Shown piece after piece: positions 39,983 to 51,290 of a stretch of 64,000 bases of DNA. This stretch comes from Gibbula magus. Its lineage: Eukaryota > Mollusca > Gastropoda > Trochida > Trochidae. How positions within the stretch are numbered: position 1 is the stretch's first letter; each line of letters opens with the position of its first letter. Made by a program: the position numbers and the translations under genes. Below the pieces are notes generated by a model. The model was not told where the DNA came from. It saw nothing but the letters and a program-made list of their open reading frames with translations, and made no database searches. The stretch spans positions 33,425,875-33,489,874 of the forward strand of contig OW388296.1 of assembly GCA_936450465.1 (NCBI GenBank), written 5' to 3'.

Positions 39983-42014
39983 ATTCCTTATTGTATAAGT
40001 CATTGAAAGATTTGGAATTTGTTATAAAAAGCGAATCAATTGATCTAATGAGGACATGTACATATATCTTTTTTCACCCACTATAATTTGAAAATACATA
40101 AACACTATTATGGATAATTGACATCTGTACGGAAAAGTGTTTGACATATGTATGGTAATTGTAGAACCTACATAAAGTTACTGTATGTGCAAAATCGGTA
40201 TCACCGTTTCACTTGTTACGGCCAGAAGTAATTATCAGTAATCACTACAAATAACTTTCTTTGATTTAAATCGAATTGAATAAAACTATGTTATGTGTTG
40301 TGAGGCGTGACTTTAATAAACATTTTAGTATTTATAAAAAAAATGCATAAGGTTTGACAAATTGTATTCTGGTATTAACATATGTTGGATATTCTAATAT
40401 AAAGATCAATTCGTCTACAATAGGATATGTATACAGTTATTTGAGATTAGCAATATTTATTTCATCTTTTCAGTTTCTACCTATAATACAAGTACTGCTA
40501 ATTAGACATAATAGAGGAGTGTCTATACATATTTCATGTAATGATATGTAATAGATTTGCGGGAATAATATTACAGTGAACATTACTCAATAATATAATT
40601 ATAGATAATACATTTAGATGAGCAATATATTTCATTGGATGATATGGTAATAATTCTCTGGTTTATCAGAGACCCCCTAATTAACTGTTAATAAGAAGGT
40701 CTTAAAAGAAATTTTAAAAACTGATGAATAATCTTTTGACAATTCCTGCTGTAACCATATATAAATGAGACCACTATTTATTTATTTTTTAATTTAGAGT
40801 ATTATTTAGCCACTGTAAACACGTATTTACCTTACTTTATTGCAGTAAGAAAAACGGACCTTTAACTTGCCATATGAGCATATTAATAAAATGAACAGGC
40901 CATGTCAATCATTACGTTCAAAAGGGTAGTGTTTCCGGGACTGTGGGATGTTGGCACAATGATATAACAATCTAACGCCTGCATCTGTCTGTCGCGTAAT
41001 TGGTGCGGTCATAAAACGGTAGCGGTTCCAGTGTTAGGATAGGTGTATATCGCGACCAGATCACAGGCGCCGTGAATATACAACAGGTGTACATGTGTAC
41101 GTCTCAGTGATTAGCTAGCTCCCTCCGTGTATCAGGGATATTTTGGAAGAGGCCGACCGGCGAGTTTATTCTTGTATCACTCGTGTTCTAGTTACGTAAC
41201 ATCATGATTGGTTTGAATTTTTGTGAAAAAAATCAGAGAACACTTTAGAATCGATTGAATGAAGATGTGATGATTAACATTTGGTTGTATTTATGTTTAA
41301 TTTTATGGTTAATGCTGCTACTGAACAATTGACACTGTTTCAATAAATGAATTTTAGAATGTCACTGTTTGTGTCGCTATGCTACATAACGGGTAAATTT
41401 TATTCAGAAACATCACACTTATCAAATTTAAGAGCTGTTAGATATCAGAGTCTTGCTTTTTTGGTATTTAAAATTACCAATACTTAACTTATTTATACTC
41501 ATGTTCAGTGATCAGTTTGTAATTTAATGCAAAATATAGAAATAGATAAGTCGTAAATGTCATATTCTTACTATTATATATGTCAAACGCATTATGATAA
41601 ACATCATAGATGATATTCTTGATTTAGGTATTATCAAATATTAACAGTGTTATGAAGACCATTATAGTGTATTTACCATGTTCTACCTGCGACAGTATAC
41701 GTTAATTCCTATAAATATGTGTTCATTGGCAATACTGGTGTACCAGTTGCCTCATTATCAATGACAGTATCAAGAGTATTTTTAAAACTATATTAAGTGA
41801 AACCTTTTTGCTAAGTACAAGAAACGATCGTCGTTTAATGTCTGCACAATTAATCCTGACACTAACTCATCCTTTTAAAACGTATATCAATTCTCAATGA
41901 ATGATTAGTCGACTGAGGTCAAAAGACGTTATTGTTTATTGACGCAGTCTCAATATATGACACAACATACAAGCCGCACTGGCGCTGACGCCATTGTTGC
42001 GTAACAAAATCACT
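39983..42014. other. AT-rich transposon interior, no gene recognised
   Basis: About 2 kb of AT-rich sequence without a convincing reading frame; the longest frames are around 65 codons and resemble nothing I know. A patch at about 40925-41170 is visibly less AT-rich, with several CpG sites, but I find no tRNA-type A and B boxes, splice-bounded exon or known repeat in it. The rest of the stretch is featureless to the eye. Confidence 0.6.
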
Positions 42015-42235
42015 CAATGAAAACCGACAAACTGGTCACCGACGTTAACATTAAATGATCATTCGATACATCACTTTCATCAGTGATTAGGAATGTGCAT
42101 TCCTCATCAGTTCTTATTGTTAACAATATCAGACAATAAATACCAACAATCCGGTAATCGGCGTTGAAAAAAAATTAGTATGTGATACACAGCTTTGATC
42201 ACTGAATGGGAATGTGTATTCTTCATCGGTTCGTA
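42015..42235 (+). repeat. Diverged direct duplication, period about 119 bp
   Basis: Copy 1 begins near 42015 (CAATGAAAACCGACAA) and copy 2 near 42134 (CAATAAATACCAACAA). Both continue through a similar order of motifs: CTGGTCACCGACGTT versus CCGGTAATCGGCGTT, a TGATAC/CGATAC block, AGGAATGTGCATTCCTCATC versus GGGAATGTGTATTCTTCATC, and a final TTCTTA/TTCGTA. A partial earlier copy may lie near 41966 (CAACATACAAGCCGCACTGG). It sits immediately upstream of the Tc1-like transposase remnant and may be that element's 5' non-coding region, duplicated. That link is inference. Confidence 0.6.
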
Positions 42236-42286
42236 GTGCTTCATGTGCCGAATTATGTAATTCAGTCATTACGATCACAAAGCGTT

Positions 42287-42498
42287 ATGGAAAGCCAAAG
42301 AAGAAGAATACCTCTACATCTCCGCTCGAAGATAGTAAGACTTCGCGAGACTGGATTAACTTTCCCAAAGATCCGATTTGCGATTACAGACAGAATATGA
42401 AAGAATAGTCTCCATCAAGTCTATGAGTCTAAATTGTAAAAAGTTTTCTCAAACTGGCAGTGTAGATGACTTGAAACGAAGCGGGGCAAGCGGGGGAA
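42287..42498 (+). pseudogene. Tc1/mariner-type transposase N-terminal remnant, frameshifted and truncated
   Basis: The frame opening at ATG 42287 reads MESQRRRIPLHLRSKIVRLR, then ETGLTFPKIR. This matches the first helix-turn-helix of Tc1-family transposases, which bind the element's inverted repeats. The frame then closes at 42398. One base downstream in phase (an extra T near 42375-42378) it continues LRLQTEYERIV, then CKKFSQTGSVDDLKRSG. That is the second helix-turn-helix region and the conserved linker of the family (normally TGS followed by RSGRP). Everything after about residue 70, including the DDE/D catalytic domain of a roughly 340-residue protein, is absent; the sequence runs straight into a TA microsatellite. 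It cannot encode an active enzyme. Family assignment is by motif recognition only. It could be an older insertion nested in the larger transposon or, less likely, the remnant of that transposon's own gene. Confidence 0.72.
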
Positions 42499-42502
42499 AT
42501 AT

Positions 42503-42576
<74 letters not shown>
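42499..42576. repeat. (TA)n microsatellite
   Basis: About 78 bp of alternating AT with a single break (ATAAAT near 42514). It lies exactly between the truncated transposase remnant on the plus strand and the truncated LINE remnant on the minus strand. Open frames of repeated Ile-Tyr across it are artefacts of the dinucleotide. Confidence 0.95.
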
Positions 42577-42581
<5 letters not shown>

Positions 42582-44395
42582 TATCACATATATCATCACA
42601 TTTAGTTAAAAGACTAACAGTAATATGTTTGTATAAAGGACAATGAAATAAAACATGGCATTCATCCTCAACACATTCATGACAGTTAAAACACACACGT
42701 TCATTTAAAGGCAAATTGTTGTAACGACCTGTTTCAACACGGAGCGGGGCAACTCCACAACGGCATAGCGCTAAAGCACGGCGATAAGATCGGGGTAGGG
42801 GACGCTGTACGCTGTATCCCCGATAGAGTCGAAGCTTGTTTTTTCCAGTTCCATGTTTACTTTCCTCCCGGTTGACTGATGTTCTCCACTCCTCTATAAA
42901 ACTCTTAGCAATCTTTTCTCCGACCTCATTGATGATAAAACGTATATAAAAAGTGTTTTCAATTGGGATAAAATGATCTAATTGTAACTTGCCCAGTTTC
43001 TTGTGGACACGTAGATTTCAGTTACATTTATTTGATATAGCTTCTGTGTTTGCCCACTTGAAAACTTTAAAATCTAGTCTGGTTGGATTCCGGTCGCATG
43101 ATCGTTTCTAGGGCATTCAAAGTACTTAAAAGGTCATTAATGTAAATATTAAATAAAAGTGGAGAAAGCAGACACCACTGACGAAGACCACTCTTGACGT
43201 TAAACCATGATGTAAAAAAAAACGTTTATCCGTACACATGCCTGAACATTACAATACAGCGACACAATAGCGTTAAACATATTTCCTGCAATCCCGATGT
43301 CCTTCACTTTACGCCATAGAATACCTCGATCGATGCAGTCGTATGCTTGCAGCAAACGTCTACTTCCCCATACTCTTACGTGTCTCTATAATGGACGTCA
43401 CAGTAGAAATATGCTCTGTAGTTGATCTTTTCTTTCTAAAACCGTTTTGTTCATCACATAAAATATCGGCGTCTTCCACATGTTCTGTTAACCTATTATT
43501 TAAAACACCACAATATAGCTTGTAAGATGAGCTGGCAAGGGTTATTCCTCTATAGGACAGTGGGTTACGAGGATCCTCCGTTGCAGACTTCGGTATGGGG
43601 TTAATAATTCCCTTCGACCAGCTTGTAGGGACTTTTCCACCTATAAAACACATGTTAAAAGTTCTATGTACAAATTTAAGACAAGGTTCATTCTTCAGTA
43701 CGTCCACTGGTATACCATCATATCCCGGAGCTTTATTGTTCTTAGCCTGCGTTAAAACATAGTGTAGTTCCTGAACTGATATCTCGTCGTTAAGATGGGG
43801 ATTAACATCAGTGACGTCACAATGATAATTCTGTTCCTTCTCGCTGTTTTTAAGAAGTGTTGAATACGCTTGTGCCCATGAATCTAACACAACATGTCTG
43901 TCCCTTGAAACATTTCCATCCTCTGTCATAACCTCCATATAGGGATCTTCTTTCTTCTATCATCCCCAACGCCTACTCGTCCGATTTTTTTCCAGAATTC
44001 CCGTGATCCATTATCACACATATCCTCTATCTCTCTTATCGTCTTGTTTCTGTGTGAACGCTTTGCTTTTTTAACTGCCTTATCAAAAACTGAACGTTTG
44101 TGTACAGACTCCTTCAGACTGACCCGTCTTGGACCATGAGTTTTACACCAACTGCGCTCCGCTCTACACATATCGTTCCACATATCAGTCAGAGTCTCAG
44201 TCCACCAAGCCTTCTTCACTTTCCTACGTTAAGAATTGCTAGAGATTAAAACACGCTTGGTTGGTAACGAAGTGTACATTTAATTTAAAACAGTTCCTTA
44301 AAAAAATGTTAAAAGCACTATCTATGTCGCTGTGTTCTTGTTTAGATGACTCAAGCTCTGAAATTATACTGTTTATACGGTACAGATGTCTATGT
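42577..44395 (-). pseudogene. Non-LTR retrotransposon (LINE) reverse transcriptase remnant
   Basis: Reading the minus strand, a 5'-truncated LINE ORF2 can be followed in several frames. Linker motifs come first (near 44300-44390: LESSKQEHSDIDSAFNIFLR), then KKAWWTETL and FWKKIGRVG (43960-44219), with a frameshift near 43930-43960. The longest frame, 43360-43938, holds early reverse-transcriptase blocks: NNKAPGYDGIP, NPLSYRGITLASSSYKLYC and DEQNGFRKKRST. After a break near 43350 come AYDCIDRGILW (the region of the first catalytic Asp) and RQWCLLSPLLFNIYINDL (43136-43206), where the usual Gly after RQ is Trp. The YxDD block is missing, consistent with an internal deletion. The tail resumes with KWANTEAI, APLRVETGRYNN and a Cys/His cluster (CVEDECHVLFHCPLY, 42640-42714) typical of LINE C-termini. 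No endonuclease domain is present. Clade not assigned. Confidence 0.88.
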
Positions 44396-46410
44396 CACTA
44401 TCGACAATTGTTTTCATAAGGGTCGGTATTATAAATGCGTTAACCCTCCTAAGCCAATCGACTATTTTCGATTAGTGGAGGGGAAAAGAGTTTGCCCAAT
44501 TTTTAAATCCGCAATCTTAAATTGTCGATTCTCGCATGTATGAATCTGAACCATTTTAAAGTACAAATGGAGAAATAGCAATTGCTCACTATTCACAAAA
44601 ATACATCCAGTAGTAACATGTTTTATAAAGAAAACAATCGAAACTGACTCGTTACATTGTATATATAAAATGTCAACCATTATTACCATGATAGTTTACA
44701 AACATACATAAAGGTAAACGGATATATACAACAATAATTTAATTATACAAAAGCTCTTTCTGGCTAAAATAAAATGGCAGGTGTTGCAAATATAAGATTC
44801 CAAGTCTGGTGTGCTTTTAAATTACTTCATGTGTACTGTGATTACGCAATCTCTTTTCAATGATAAGATATATGTCCATCACATGAAGGTTTGCTTTGTC
44901 AAATTAAAAAAATCAAGTATATGTAAAACCATTATTCGTATAACACTGAAAGTTTAAAACAGAATAGTTATAACCACGCCCATGTACAATCGCAGAACAT
45001 GACGCAATTTATGTCATGTATTAACACCTGGTTCCTCCCAATGTCTTCATGACATAATTCAATAGTCAGTAAATGTTACACAACGATAAGGGAAACGCAG
45101 GTCTATACGACAATTCAATTGCTAAATGAGGGGTAATTAGTTATTGACGCGACAGCGCAGTGGTCACTCAGCTTTGAAGTCAAGTATTGAGCCGCGGAGA
45201 GAATGGTAACGTGATAATATTTTTATGCAACGAGTGAATAGAATTCGGTATCAAACGAACGAAAGTGGGTAAAAAAGTAGTCAACATTAGAAGAAGCTGA
45301 TCGAAAAAAACTTTGTAAAAGATGGAAGCTTTCGAAAAATCAATGAGGTATATGACATCATCGGTCAGAAGTCGCTGTTGTACATACAAATGTATTCATA
45401 AACTTTTCCATGACTGTTTTATATTTGCACATTTACCCGTGAACAATAAACACTGTACAATTGACATACATGATCAAATTACAAAATCTACATAGATGTT
45501 ATCTCTTCTTAATAAAGGTATGCCCGACAGGTTATTACATACTCAAATCGCAAGTAAAATAATGCAACTATATCGGCAAAACTGATCACAGATAATCAAT
45601 ACTGCAAATGTCTTCTTGTTCTATTTCAGTTATACCGTTTCAGTTGTTATGTCTTATAAAACTGGCTCGTGAGATTTTCACTAGGATTGATAAGTCATCT
45701 TTATTTTCTCCATAAGTATAATAAAGGTTGTGCACACAAATAGTTAATGTACAGTTTTGTAAAAAAAAAATTTGAAAATGAAAAAGAGTCATATACCAAT
45801 AACCTCACTTTCTCCCATTGTGTCCTGTCTAAATTACTCAGTGTTGTCCAAGAACCGGGCAAATCATGGTCAGCAATTATTCCTTCTACGTATTCTTTTC
45901 CTAAATTCTACAAAATCAAATCATCTGTCTTAAAAAAATGTGTATGACATGTATTGACATGGGAATTTTCACGATTTGATTCGGCCGTCTTAAAATTTAA
46001 ACACCCACCAACTACAGAGAAGTTTGAACGAGTAATAACTTTCATAACACCATAAAGTGGATAATCTCTCCTGTACAAACAAAGAATACAAGTAATGATG
46101 AATAACGATGTTCATAACTTCAGACAAACTTGCATGTTAATACTGTTTAATATGACACTATAGTTATGCCACGTTCCGTTCTGACTCTTGACTTTGTGGT
46201 CGACAGTGCTGTAGAAGATATACATAAAGTATCTGAACATAGGAATACATTGAAATAGTATACGTTGTTAAAGTTTGAAAAACAAATAACAAATCAGGTA
46301 GTAAAATAAATTTGGACCAAATACGGCAGATTTCAGTTTCACAATATAGTATGATTAAACTTCTGCTGTACTGCCGACGTGCAGACAATGTCTACAATCA
46401 CGCTCAATCC
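44396..46410. other. AT-rich transposon interior, no gene recognised
   Basis: About 2 kb of AT-rich DNA between the LINE remnant and the right subterminal repeats. Frames of 60-75 codons occur on both strands but lack recognisable motifs, and some depend on non-ATG starts. I see no structural RNA, no tandem repeat and no transposase motif. It resembles the left interior in composition. Confidence 0.6.
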
Positions 46411-46572
46411 CTGATCGCGGTTTGACTGCAATCTGAATGCAGTTGACCGCGGTCCGACTGCAGTCAGAATGCGTGTGACCGCGATCAGACTGCAATCTGA
46501 ATGCGTGTGACCGCGATCGGACTGCAATCTGAATGCAGTTGACCGCGATCAGAATGCAGTCAGACCGCGGTT
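46411..46572 (+). repeat. Right subterminal 32-bp repeats (about 5 copies)
   Basis: Five copies of the same 32-bp unit as at the left end, beginning CTGATCGCGGTTTGACTGCA and ending CAGACCGCGGTT. Internal variants alternate CTGCAGTCAG and CTGCAATCTG. Because the unit is quasi-palindromic the cluster reads as direct repeats of the left one and also as inverted. Seen from each outer end the first unit is ACCGCGGTC(A/T)GACTGCA, about 17 bp (left) and 14 bp (right) inside the terminal repeat. This symmetry supports the two clusters being the paired ends of one element. Confidence 0.88.
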
Positions 46573-46586
46573 TTCAGGTAACTAAT

Positions 46587-46600
46587 TCTGCAAGGGTCTG
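46587..46600 (-). repeat. Right terminal inverted repeat
   Basis: TCTGCAAGGGTCTG, the imperfect inverse of the left end (12 of 14 matches). It is followed at once by the TA that restores the satellite monomer. Confidence 0.85.
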
Positions 46601-46602
46601 TA
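46601..46602. other. TA target-site duplication, right copy
   Basis: Second copy of the duplicated TA. The monomer continues from here (TAGAGGAAATCCG) at monomer position 123, overlapping the left flank by exactly these two bases. Confidence 0.85.
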
Positions 46603-46643
46603 GAGGAAATCCGAAATAACCATTCGATAGAACACAAGGTAAT

Positions 46644-47750
46644 GAGCATCTCAGCCAAGTTTGGTCCTGAAATATGCAGTTTGAAGAAAGTTATTAGCCT
46701 CGCTGTCAAGTAATGTAGTTTGTGGTCTTCTTTGACTTAGAATAATTTCCGTGTTATTGGACCAAATTGGCTATGCGACTCTCTGTAAGAGTGAATATAG
46801 ATTAAAAAGTAAGACAGATAGAGGAAATCCGAAATTAGCTTTCGATAGTACACAAGGTAATGAACATCTCAGCCAAGTTTGGTCCTGAAATATGCAGTTT
46901 GAAGAAAGTTATTAGCCTCGCTGTCAAGTAATGTAGTTTGTGGTCTTCTTTGACTTAGAATAATTTCCGTGTTTTTCGGCCAAACTGTCTGTGCGACTCT
47001 CTGTAAGAATGAATATAGATTTAAAAGTAAGACAGATAGAGGAAATCCGAAATAACCATTCGATTGAACACAAGGTAATGAACATCTCAGCCAAGTTTGG
47101 TCCTGAAATATGCAGTTTGAAGAAAGTTATTAGCCTCGCTGTCAAGTAATGTAGTTTGTGGTCTTCTTTGACTTAGAATAATTTCCGTGTTATTGGACCA
47201 AATTGGCTATGCGACTCTCTGTAAGAGTGAATATAGATTAAAAAGTAAGACAGATAGAGGAAATCCGAAATAACCTTTCGATAGAACACAAGGTAATGAA
47301 CATCTCAGCCAAGTTTGGTCCTGAAATATGCAGTTTGAAGAAAGTTATTAGCCTCGCTGTCAAGTAATGTAGTTTGTGGTCTTCTTTGACTTAGAATAAT
47401 TTCCGTGTTTTTGGACCAAATTGGCTATGCGACTCTCTGTAAGAGTGAATATAGATTAAAAAGTAAGACAGATAGAGGAAATCCGAAATAACCATTCGAT
47501 AGAACACAAGGTAATGAACATCTCAGCCAAGTTTGGTCCTGAAATATGCAGTTTGAAGAAAGTTATTAGCCTCGCTGTCAAGTAATGTAGTTTGTGGTCT
47601 TCTTTGACTTAGAATAATTTCCGTGTTTTTCGGCCAAACTGTCTGTGCGACTCTCTGTAAGAGTGAATATAGATTAAAAAGTAAGACAGATAGAGGAAAT
47701 CCGAAATAACCATTCGATAGAACACAAGGTAATGAACATCTCAGCCAAGT
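46644..47750. repeat. Seven-monomer duplicate of the block left of the transposon
   Basis: The private variants GGTAATGAGCATC (46644) and GAAATTAGCTTTCGATAG (near 46833) also occur at 38331 and near 38515. They are followed in both places by monomers of type D, B, C and A in the same order. With the transposon and TSD removed the offset is 1,524 bp. That is 7 x 218 minus the 2-bp deletion (GCGACTCTGTAAG) present near 38466 in the left copy only. So a seven-monomer unit was duplicated, and the transposon sits in the last monomer of the first copy. Confidence 0.8.
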
Positions 47751-49099
47751 TTGGTCCTGAAATATGCAGTTTGAAGAAAGTTATTAGCCTCGCTGTCAAG
47801 TAATGTAGTTTGTGGTCTTCTTTGACTTAGAATAATTTCCGTGTTTTTCGGCCAAACTGTCTGTGCGACTCTCTGTAAGAGTGAATATAGATTAAAAAGT
47901 AAGACAGATAGAGGAAATCCGAAATAACCATTCGATAGAACACAAGGTAAAGAACATCTCAGCCAAGTTTGGTCCTGAAATATGCAGTTTGAAGAAAGTT
48001 ATTAGCCTCGCTGTCAAGTAATGTAGTTTGTAATCTTCTTTGACTTAGAATAATTTCCGTGTTATTGGACCAAATTGGCTATGCGACTCTCTGTAAGAGT
48101 GAATATAGATTAAAAAGTAAGACAGATAGAGGAAATCCGAAATAACCTTTCGATAGAACACAAGGTAATGAACATCTCAGCCAAGTTTGGTCCTGAAATA
48201 TGCAGTTTGAAGAAAGTTATTAGCCTCGCTGTCAAGTAATGTAGTTTGTGGTCTTCTTTGACTTAGAATAATTTCCGTGTTTTTGGACCAAATTGGCTAT
48301 GCGACTCTCTGTAAGAGTGAATATAGATTAAAAAGTAAGACAGATAGAGGAAATCCGAAATAACCATTCGATAGAACACAAGGTAATGAACATCTCAGCC
48401 AAGTTTGGTCCTGAAATATGCAGTTTGAAGAAAGTTATTAGCCTCGCTGTCAAGTAATGTAGTTTGTGGTCTTCTTTGACTTAGAATAATTTCCGTGTTT
48501 TTCGGCCAAACTGTCTGTGCGACTCTCTGTAAGAGTGAATATAGATTAAAAAGTAAGACAGATAGAGGAAATCCGAAATAACCATTCGATTGAACACAAG
48601 GTAATGAACATCTCAGCCAAGTTTGGTCCTGAAATATGCAGTTTGAAGAAAGTTATTAGCCTCGCTGTCAAGTAATGTAGTTTGTGGTCTTCTTTGACTT
48701 AAAATAATTTCCGTGTTTTTGGACCAAATTGGCTATGCGACTCTCTGTAAGAGTGAATATAGATTAAAAAGTAAGACAGATAGAGGAAATCCGAAATAAC
48801 CATTCGATAGAACACAAGGTAATGAACATCTCAGCCAAGTTTGGTCCTGAAATATGCAGTTTGAAGAAAGTTATTAGCCTCGCTGTCAAGTAATGTAGTT
48901 TGTGGTCTTCTTTGACTTAGAATAATTTCCGTGTTTTTCGGCCAAACTGTCTGTGCGACTCTCTGTAAGAGTGAATATAGATTAAAAAGTAAGACAGATA
49001 GAGGAAATCCGAAATAACCATTCGATAGAACACAAGGTAATGAACATCTCAGCCAAGTTTGGTCCTGAAATATGCAGTTTGAAGAAAGTTATTAGCCTC

Positions 49100-51290
49100 G
49101 CTGTCAAGTAATGTAGTTTGTGGTCTTCTTTGACTTAGAATAATGTCCGTGTTATTGGACCAAATTGGCTATGCGACTCTCTGTAAGAGTGAATATAGAT
49201 TACAAAGTAAGACAGATAGAGGAAATCCGAAATAACCATTCGATAGAACACAAGGTAATGAACATCTCAGCCAAGTTTGGTCCTGAAATATGCAGTTTGA
49301 AGAAAGTTATTAGCCTCGCTGTCAAGTAATGTAGTTTGTGGTCTTCTTTGACTTAGAATAATTTCCGTGTTTTTCTGCCAAACTGTCTGTGCGACTCTCT
49401 GTAAGAGTGAATATAGATTAAAAAGTAAGACAGATAGAGGAAATCCGAAATAACCTTTCGATAGAACACAAGGTAATGAACATCTCAGCCAAGTTTGGTC
49501 CTGAAATATGCAGTTTGAAGAAAGTTATTAGCCTCGCTGTCAAGTAATGTAGTTTGTGGTCTTCTTTTACTTAGAATAATTTTCGTGTTTTTCGGCCAAA
49601 CTGTCTGTGCGACTCTCTGTAAGAGTGAATATAGATTAAAAAGTAAGACAGATAGAGGAAATCCGAAATAACCATTCGATAGAACACAAGGTAATGAACA
49701 TCTCAGCCAAATTTGGTCCTGAAATATGCAGTTTGAAGAAAGTTATTAGCCTCGCTGTCAAGTAATGTAGTTTGTGGTCTTCTTTGACTTAGAATAATTT
49801 CCGTGTTTTTCGGCCAAACTGTCTGTGCGACTCTCTGTAAGAGTGAATATAGATTAAAAAGTAAGACAGATAGAGGAAATCCGAAATAACCATTCGATAG
49901 AACACAAGGTAATGAACATCTCAGCCAAGTTTGGTCCTGAAATATGCAGTTTGAAGAAAGTTATTAGCCTCGCTGTCAAGTAATGTAGTTTGTGGTCTTC
50001 TTTGACTTAGAATAATTTCCGTGTTTTTCGGCCAAACTGTCTGTGCGACTCTCTGTAAGAGTGAATATAGATTGAAAAGTAAGACAGATAGAGGAAATCC
50101 GAAATAACCATTCGATAGAACACAAGGTAATGAACATCTCAGCCAAGTTTGGTCCTGAAATATGCAGTTTGAAGAAAGTTATTGGCCTCGCTGTCAAGTA
50201 ATGTTGTTTGTGGTCTTCTTTGACTTAGAATAATTTCCGTGTTTTTCGGCCAAACTGTCTGTGCGACTCTCTGTAAGAGTGAATATAGATTAAAAAGTAA
50301 GACAGATAGAGGAAATCCGAAATAACCATTCGATAGAACACAAGGTAAAGAACATCTCAGCCAAGTTTGGTCCTGAAATATGCAGTTTGAAGAAAGTTAT
50401 TAGCCTCGCTGTCAAGTAATGTAGTTTGTGGTCTTCTTTGACTTAGAATAATGTCCGTGTTATTGGACCAAATTGGCTATGCGACTCTCTGTAAGAGTGA
50501 ATATAGATTACAAAGTAAGACAGATAGAGGAAATCCGAAATAACCATTCGATAGAACACAAGGTAATGAACATCTCAGCCAAGTTTGGTCCTGAAATATG
50601 CAGTTTGAAGAAAGTTATTAGCCTCGCTGTCAAGTAATGTAGTTTGTGGTCTTCTTTGACTTAGAATAATTTCCGTGTTTTTCTGCCAAACTGTCTGTGC
50701 GACTCTCTGTAAGAGTGAATATAGATTAAAAAGTAAGACAGATAGAGGAAATCCGAAATAACCTTTCGATAGAACACAAGGTAATGAACATCTCAGCCAA
50801 GTTTGGTCCTGAAATATGCAGTTTGAAGAAAGTTATTAGCCTCGCTGTCAAGTAATGTAGTTTGTGGTCTTCTTTTACTTAGAATATTTTTCGTGTTTTT
50901 CGGCCAAACTGTCTGTGCGACTCTCTGTAAGAGTGAATATAGATTAAAAAGTAAGACAGATAGAGGAAATCCGAAATAACCATTCGATAGAACACAAGGT
51001 AATGAACATCTCAGCCAAGTTTGGTCCTGAAATATGCAGTTTGAAGAAAGTTATTAGCCTCGCTGTCAAGTAATGTAGTTTGTGGTCTTCTTTGACTTAA
51101 AATAATTTCCGTGTTTTTCGGCCAAACTATCTGTGCGACTCTCTGTAAGAGTGAATATAGATTAAAAAGTAAGACAGATAGAGGAAATCCGAAATAACCA
51201 TTCGATAGAACACAAGGTAATGAACATCTCAGCCAAGTTTGGTCCTGAAATATGCAGTTTGAAGAAAGTTATTAGCCTCGCTGTCAAGTA
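49100..51290. repeat. Hexameric higher-order repeat (1,308 bp)
   Basis: The variant GATTACAAAGTAAG occurs at 49201 and 50509, 1,308 bp (6 x 218) apart. In both cases it sits in a hybrid monomer AATGTCCGTGTTATTGG, followed by an F monomer with CCTTTCG, an E monomer and an A monomer. Matching continues for about four monomers before the orders diverge. Confidence 0.78.

Larger units (their letters stand above)
39814..46600. mobile_element. 6.8-kb non-autonomous TIR DNA transposon in the satellite
   Basis: The only interruption of the array. Both junctions are base-precise: the satellite stops after GACAGATA and resumes at TAGAGGAAAT, so the insertion lies within one monomer and duplicates TA. 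Register confirms this: 38609 to 46924 is 8,315 bp, which equals 7 x 218 + 6,787 + 2. The ends form 14-bp imperfect inverted repeats. Inside each end is a cluster of 32-bp repeats. The interior holds a Tc1/mariner transposase remnant, a TA microsatellite and a LINE remnant, but no enzyme capable of mobilising it. TA target choice is known for Tc1/mariner and for Mirage-type (CMC) transposons. The large size and subterminal repeats look more like the latter type, but I cannot assign a superfamily. Confidence 0.88.

Noticed and set aside
40354..40551. Short ATG or alternative-start frames in the AT-rich interior (also at 45180-45389, 45747-45947, 46164-46388)
   Set aside because: No motifs, no homology recognised, composition is simply that of AT-rich DNA; the one at 46339-46527 is the 32-bp repeat translated.
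40925..41170. tRNA-derived SINE or host exon in the less AT-rich patch
   Set aside because: No convincing A box plus B box at proper spacing, no tail, no frame longer than chance, and no splice-bounded exon I can support.
42378..42714. Open frames with long Ile-Tyr runs on both strands
   Set aside because: They are translations of the (TA)n microsatellite joined to transposase and LINE remnants.
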